In this document: positions 60,656-64,000 of the stretch, piece after piece
Numbering within the stretch: the first letter of the stretch is position 1
Layout: each line of letters opens with the position of its first letter
Source: Streptomyces sp. GS7
GTDB lineage: Bacteria > Actinomycetota > Actinomycetes > Streptomycetales > Streptomycetaceae
DNA length: 64,000 nucleotides
Direction of reading: 5' to 3'
Assembly: GCF_009834125.1 (NCBI RefSeq)
Contig: NZ_CP047146.1
Location: 6,813,501-6,877,500 of the forward strand
Position numbers and translations under genes: made by a program
Notes under the pieces: generated by a model
What the model saw: only the letters and a program-made list of their open reading frames with translations
Told to the model about the DNA's origin: nothing
Databases searched by the model: none

Positions 60656-60696
60656 AAACCGGCCCCGACCGGGACACGCCCGATAGAGGCCGGTTT
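60656..60696 (-). terminator. Terminator of the xylFGH-type operon
   Basis: AAACCGGCC (60656-60664) pairs with GGCCGGTTT (60688-60696), with a further GC pairing inside, 25 bases past the permease stop. Confidence 0.65.
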
Positions 60697-60720
60697 CTGC
60701 CGATATACGGCCGCTGTGGA

Positions 60721-61992
60721 TCAGGTCCGGCCGGCGGTCTTCTGCGTCCGCCGCGACACCGAGTCGATCACGACGGCGGCCAGCAGCACCGCGCCGGTGA
60801 TCATGTACTGGATCTCGCTGGCCATGCCGAGCAGGTTCAGCCCCTGCTGGATCGACTGGATGACCAGCATGCCCAGCAGCGCGGACCAGATCTTGCCGCG
60901 CCCGCCGAAGAGGCTGGTGCCGCCGATGACCGCCGCGGCGATGACGTTCATCAGCGTGTTGCCCGCGCCCAGGTTCTTGGTGGCGCCGCCGGAGAGGCTG
61001 GCGATGAACAGACCGCCGAAGGCGGCCAGCATGCCGGAGATGGCGAAGACGGTGATCCGGATCCGGTTGACGTTGATACCGGCCCGGCGGGCCGCCTCCG
61101 CGTTGCCGCCGACCGCGAAGATCTGCCGGCCGTAGGAGGTGCGGCGCACCACGAAGTCGGCGACGACCAGGACGGCCAGGAAGAGCACCAGGGCCAGCGG
61201 CAGCCCGCGGGCGCCGCTCGGCTCGTTGAGTTCGTACGCGACGACGAAGGCGATCACCGCGACGACGCCGGTGCGCAGCAGGATCTCGCCCAGCGGCCGG
61301 GACGGCAGGGCGGCGGCCCGGCGGCGCTTGCTCTCCAGGAGGAGCGAGCCGGCGTACGCGAGGACCGCGATCGCGGCGAGGCCGTAGGCGGCGGCCTTGT
61401 TCTCGAAGTAGTAGCCGGTGAGGTTCTCCACCAGGCTGCCGCTGGGCGTGTTGATGGAGCCTTCCTTGCCCATCATCCAGATCTGCAGGCCGCTCCAGCC
61501 CAGGAACCCGGCCAGGGTGACGACGAAGGCGGGCACCCCGACCTTGGCGAAAAAGAACCCGTGCAGGGCGCCGATGGCGGCGCCCGCGACGATGGCCAGC
61601 ACGACCGCGAGCCAGTCGTTGAGGCCGTGTGTGACGCTCAGCACGGCCCAGACGGCCGCGCCGACGCCGGCCACCGAGCCGACCGACAGGTCGATCTCGC
61701 CGAGCAGCAGCACGAACACGATGCCGACGGCCATGATGCCCATGCCGGAGGTGTAGACACCGATGTTGGCGAGGCTGTCCGCGGACAGGAAGCTGCTGTT
61801 CTTGATCTGGAAGACGACCGCGATGACGAGCAGGCCGATGATGACCGGCAGCGAGCCCAGCTCACCGCCGCGCACCCGGCGCGCGAACTCTTCGAGGTAG
61901 CCGGCGAAGCCCTTCTCCCGGACCAGCAGCCGGGGGTCGACGGCGGCCGGCTGCGGGGTCTCGGGCGCCGCTTCAGTGGTCTGCTCGCTCAT
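60721..61992 (-). CDS. xylH: Sugar ABC transporter permease (XylH type)
   Basis: 423 residues with about ten to twelve membrane helices. GEIDLSVGSVAGVGAAVWA and VVGGTSLFGGRG-type stretches (AAAVIGGTSLFGGRGKI) are signatures of the BPD_transp_2 family that moves ribose, xylose and related sugars. A 40-residue polar N-terminus precedes helix 1. The ATG overlaps the ATPase stop (ATGA). Xylose is the best guess from family resemblance. Confidence 0.88.
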   Translation of the reverse strand: MSEQTTEAAPETPQPAAVDPRLLVREKGFAGYLEEFARRVRGGELGSLPVIIGLLVIAVVFQIKNSSFLSADSLANIGVYTSGMGIMAVGIVFVLLLGEIDLSVGSVAGVGAAVWAVLSVTHGLNDWLAVVLAIVAGAAIGALHGFFFAKVGVPAFVVTLAGFLGWSGLQIWMMGKEGSINTPSGSLVENLTGYYFENKAAAYGLAAIAVLAYAGSLLLESKRRRAAALPSRPLGEILLRTGVVAVIAFVVAYELNEPSGARGLPLALVLFLAVLVVADFVVRRTSYGRQIFAVGGNAEAARRAGINVNRIRITVFAISGMLAAFGGLFIASLSGGATKNLGAGNTLMNVIAAAVIGGTSLFGGRGKIWSALLGMLVIQSIQQGLNLLGMASEIQYMITGAVLLAAVVIDSVSRRTQKTAGRT

Positions 61993-62780
61993 GCCCCGGC
62001 CTCCTTCTTCACCTGGTCCGTACGCGCCTTGCGGCGGGTGACGGCGTTGTCCGAGGCGCCGGTGATGGCGGCGATGATCTCTTCGTGGGAGGTGTCCGCG
62101 ACGTCGAAGACACCGTTGTTGCGACCCAGCCGCAGCACCGCGACGCGGTCCGCGACGGCCTGCACGTCGGCCATGTTGTGGCTGATGAGGATGACGCCGA
62201 GGTCGCGTTCGCGCAGCCGCTCGACGAGGTCGAGGACCTGCGCGGTCTGCTCGACGCCCAGGGCGGCGGTCGGCTCGTCGAGGATGACGACCTTCGGCTC
62301 GCCGATCAGCGCACGGGCGATGGCGACGACCTGCCGCTGGCCACCGGAGAGCGCGGCGACGGGGATGCGGACGCTGGGGATGCGGATGGACAGGGTGTCC
62401 AGGAGCTCCTTGGCGCGCTTCTCCATGGCGATCTCGTCGAGCACGCCGGCGGAGCGGATCTCGCTGCCGAGGTAGAGGTTGGCGACGACGTCGAGGTTGT
62501 CGCAGAGCGCGAGGTCCTGGTAGACGGTCGCGACGCCGAGTTCCTGGGCGTCGTGCGGCTTGCCGATACGGACCGCCTTGCCCTCCCACTCGATGACGCC
62601 GTCGTCGACCGGGTGGACCCCCGAGATGGTCTTGACGAGGGTGGACTTGCCGGCGCCGTTGTCGCCTACGAGGGCGACCACCTCACCGGGGCGGATCTCC
62701 AGGGTGACGTCCGTGAGCGCTTGGACGGCGCCGAACCGCTTGGAGACTCCGCGCAACGCCAGCACAGGCGTAGCGGACAC
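61989..62780 (-). CDS. xylG: Sugar ABC transporter ATP-binding protein (XylG-like, single NBD)
   Basis: 263 residues. Walker A GDNGAGKSTLVKTI, Q-loop VYQDLAL, signature LSGGQRQVVAIARAL, Walker B VVILDEPTAAL and H-loop ISHN. Classical XylG/RbsA proteins have two NBDs in about 500 residues; this has one, so two copies must assemble per transporter. I prefer GTG 62780, because AAGGAG lies 9 bases ahead of it; ATG 62798 contains that same RBS and is unlikely. Confidence 0.88.
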   Translation of the reverse strand: MSATPVLALRGVSKRFGAVQALTDVTLEIRPGEVVALVGDNGAGKSTLVKTISGVHPVDDGVIEWEGKAVRIGKPHDAQELGVATVYQDLALCDNLDVVANLYLGSEIRSAGVLDEIAMEKRAKELLDTLSIRIPSVRIPVAALSGGQRQVVAIARALIGEPKVVILDEPTAALGVEQTAQVLDLVERLRERDLGVILISHNMADVQAVADRVAVLRLGRNNGVFDVADTSHEEIIAAITGASDNAVTRRKARTDQVKKEAGA

Positions 62781-62843
62781 GTGAATCATCTCCTTCACCG
62801 CCGTCGCTGCGGCGGGAGTGGTGGTGCGAAGAGCGGGGGTACG

Positions 62844-62872
62844 GGCCCCCGGCCCGTGGCGGGCCGGGGGCC
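62844..62872 (-). other. Intercistronic stem-loop between binding-protein and ATPase genes
   Basis: GGCCCCCGGCCCG (62844-62856) pairs perfectly with CGGGCCGGGGGCC (62860-62872), loop TGG. It lies 15 bases past the xylF stop, inside the operon. Such stems commonly protect the binding-protein mRNA or partly terminate, so that more XylF than XylGH is made. Confidence 0.65.
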
Positions 62873-62886
62873 GGGGGCGTGGCGCG

Positions 62887-63981
62887 TTACTTGATGCCCG
62901 CCGCCTCGCAGGCCGCCTTGACGTCGCCGGTGCAGATCTGGCTCGCCTGGTAGACCTTGTCCTTGATGATCGTGTCCTCGATGTTGTCCTTGGTCACGAT
63001 CTGCGCGTCGTAGAGCTTCGCCGGGATGCCCTTGACCTCGCCGCTGAGGCTGTCGACCTTGGTGGGCGTCAGGGAGTCGATCTTGTCGCCCTTGAGCAGC
63101 GCGACGGCGATCTCGGCGGTGGAGTCGGCCTGCGGCTTGATCTGCTTGTAGATCGTGAACGCCTGGTCGCCCTTGAGGATCCGCTGGAGACCCGCGAGCT
63201 CGGCGTCCTGGCCGCCGACCGGGACCTGGACGCCCTGCTGCTTGAGGGCGGTGATGATGCCGCCGGCCATGCCGTCGTTGGCCGAGTAGACGCCCTGGAA
63301 GCCGTCCTTGCCGAGCGAGTCGATGGCCGCGCTCATCTTCTTGTTGGCCTCGTCCGGCGACCAGTCGGGGATGTCCTGCTCGTAGACGACCTTCTTGACC
63401 TGCGTGTCGAGGACGCTGTGGGCGCCCTTCTTGAAGAACGGCGCGTTGGGGTCGGTCGGCGAGCCGTTGATCATGACGACATTGCTGTCCTTGGCCTTGT
63501 CGCCGAGCGCCTTGACCAGTGCCTGGCCCTGGAGGCGGCCGATCTTCTCGTTGTCGTAGGAGACGTAGGCGGAGATGTTGCCCTCGGCCAGCCGGTCGTA
63601 CGCGACGACCTTGACGCCCTTCTTCGCGGCCTCGTTCACCCAGGACTTGGTGGCCTTGTAGTCGACCGAGTCCAGGATGATCACCTTCACGCCCTGGGTG
63701 ATCAGGGCGTCGAACTGCTTCTTCTGGTTCTGGGTGTCCTGGTCGGCGTTGTTGTACTTGACCGTGCAGTCGGCGCACAGCGCCTTGATCTTCGCCTCGA
63801 TCAGCGGGCGGTCGAAGGTCTCGTACCGCGTGGTCTTGTTCTCCGGCAGCAACAGGCCGATGGTCTTGGTGTCGCCGCCACCGGCCTTGCCGCCGTCGCC
63901 GGCCTTGCCGCAGGCGGCCACGGAGAGGGCCATCGAGACGGCGGCGGTACCTATGACGACGCGACGCGTCCAAACGTTCAT
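62887..63981 (-). CDS. xylF: Sugar ABC transporter substrate-binding lipoprotein (XylF type)
   Basis: 364 residues. A lipoprotein signal (MNVWTRRVVIGTAAVSMALS) ends in the lipobox VAAC with lipidated Cys24. The mature part is a type I periplasmic-binding fold of the ribose/xylose group (IGLLLPENKTTRYETFDRPL, VVMINGSPTDPNAPFFKKGA, YSANDGMAGGIITALKQQG). There are two Cys pairs (near 90 and at the C-terminus), probably a disulfide each. First gene of the operon; its promoter lies beyond the window edge. Confidence 0.92.
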   Translation of the reverse strand: MNVWTRRVVIGTAAVSMALSVAACGKAGDGGKAGGGDTKTIGLLLPENKTTRYETFDRPLIEAKIKALCADCTVKYNNADQDTQNQKKQFDALITQGVKVIILDSVDYKATKSWVNEAAKKGVKVVAYDRLAEGNISAYVSYDNEKIGRLQGQALVKALGDKAKDSNVVMINGSPTDPNAPFFKKGAHSVLDTQVKKVVYEQDIPDWSPDEANKKMSAAIDSLGKDGFQGVYSANDGMAGGIITALKQQGVQVPVGGQDAELAGLQRILKGDQAFTIYKQIKPQADSTAEIAVALLKGDKIDSLTPTKVDSLSGEVKGIPAKLYDAQIVTKDNIEDTIIKDKVYQASQICTGDVKAACEAAGIK

Positions 63982-64000
63982 GGGGGTTGCCTCCCTGACA

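Noticed and set aside
1..64000. CRISPR arrays, tRNA or rRNA genes, insertion sequences
   Set aside because: No regularly spaced repeats, cloverleaf-like segments, rRNA signatures or transposase motifs were seen on reading both strands.

Overview
The window looks like a stretch of linear-chromosome core from a Streptomyces species. It is very GC-rich, third codon positions are almost all G or C, GTG starts and 4-base ATGA/GTGA gene overlaps are common, and the gene families are typical of the genus (SAV2148-type HEPN protein, DUF3000, DUF1707-FHA, SCO6045-like protein, CgoX/ChdC haem enzymes). I see no tRNA, rRNA, insertion sequence, integrase or CRISPR array. Functions were assigned by recognising motifs and families by eye; no database search was run.

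Layout. 1-6 kb: a secreted subtilase, a macrolide-type glycosyltransferase behind a leaderless promoter with a palindromic operator, an aminoglycoside-phosphotransferase-fold kinase, a DEDDh exonuclease and a HEPN protein. 6.7-20.3 kb: the three enzymes that turn glycogen or maltodextrin into trehalose (GlgX, TreY, TreZ), interleaved with an MFS transporter, a divergent LysR/flavoprotein disulfide reductase pair, an Otr(A)/Tet(M)-like ribosome-associated GTPase and a DUF1707-FHA protein. 20.4-30 kb: a PucR regulator, a metallophosphoesterase coupled to a phosphopantetheinyl transferase, murC-msrB, a NarL-type two-component system and a divergent ABC transporter. 30-35 kb: small proteins, a RibD-C reductase, a ZapE-like ATPase, a zinc-ribbon protein and an ABC transporter pair.

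35.4-37.7 kb looks like an acquired regulatory cassette. A GntR/UTRA repressor faces a chain of small overlapping genes across two large CCTAGG-cored inverted repeats. 37.8-48 kb: a Pth2-type peptidyl-tRNA hydrolase, an MNIO (DUF692) enzyme with an SCO6045-like partner, a secreted S33 peptidase, haem biosynthesis genes (chdC, cgoX, and hemE a little further on) and a thiolase/aldehyde dehydrogenase pair. 48-64 kb: hemE, DUF3000, a LuxR-type regulator, RNase D, the fadAB beta-oxidation operon, a NYN/PIN-like protein, an amino-acid permease, dxs, and a sugar ABC transporter of the XylFGH type.

The most interesting observations are these. (1) The Otr(A)-like gene has what looks like a complete translational attenuator: a leader ORF with a strong RBS, and a 14-bp stem that buries the RBS of the resistance-type gene. 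(2) The GntR cassette has two large operators and a run of up to six overlapping genes ending in an ABC transporter. (3) An MNIO enzyme has no recognisable substrate gene upstream. (4) The HEPN protein has lost the catalytic histidine of its RNase motif. (5) The glycosyltransferase promoter carries a perfect 14-bp palindrome.
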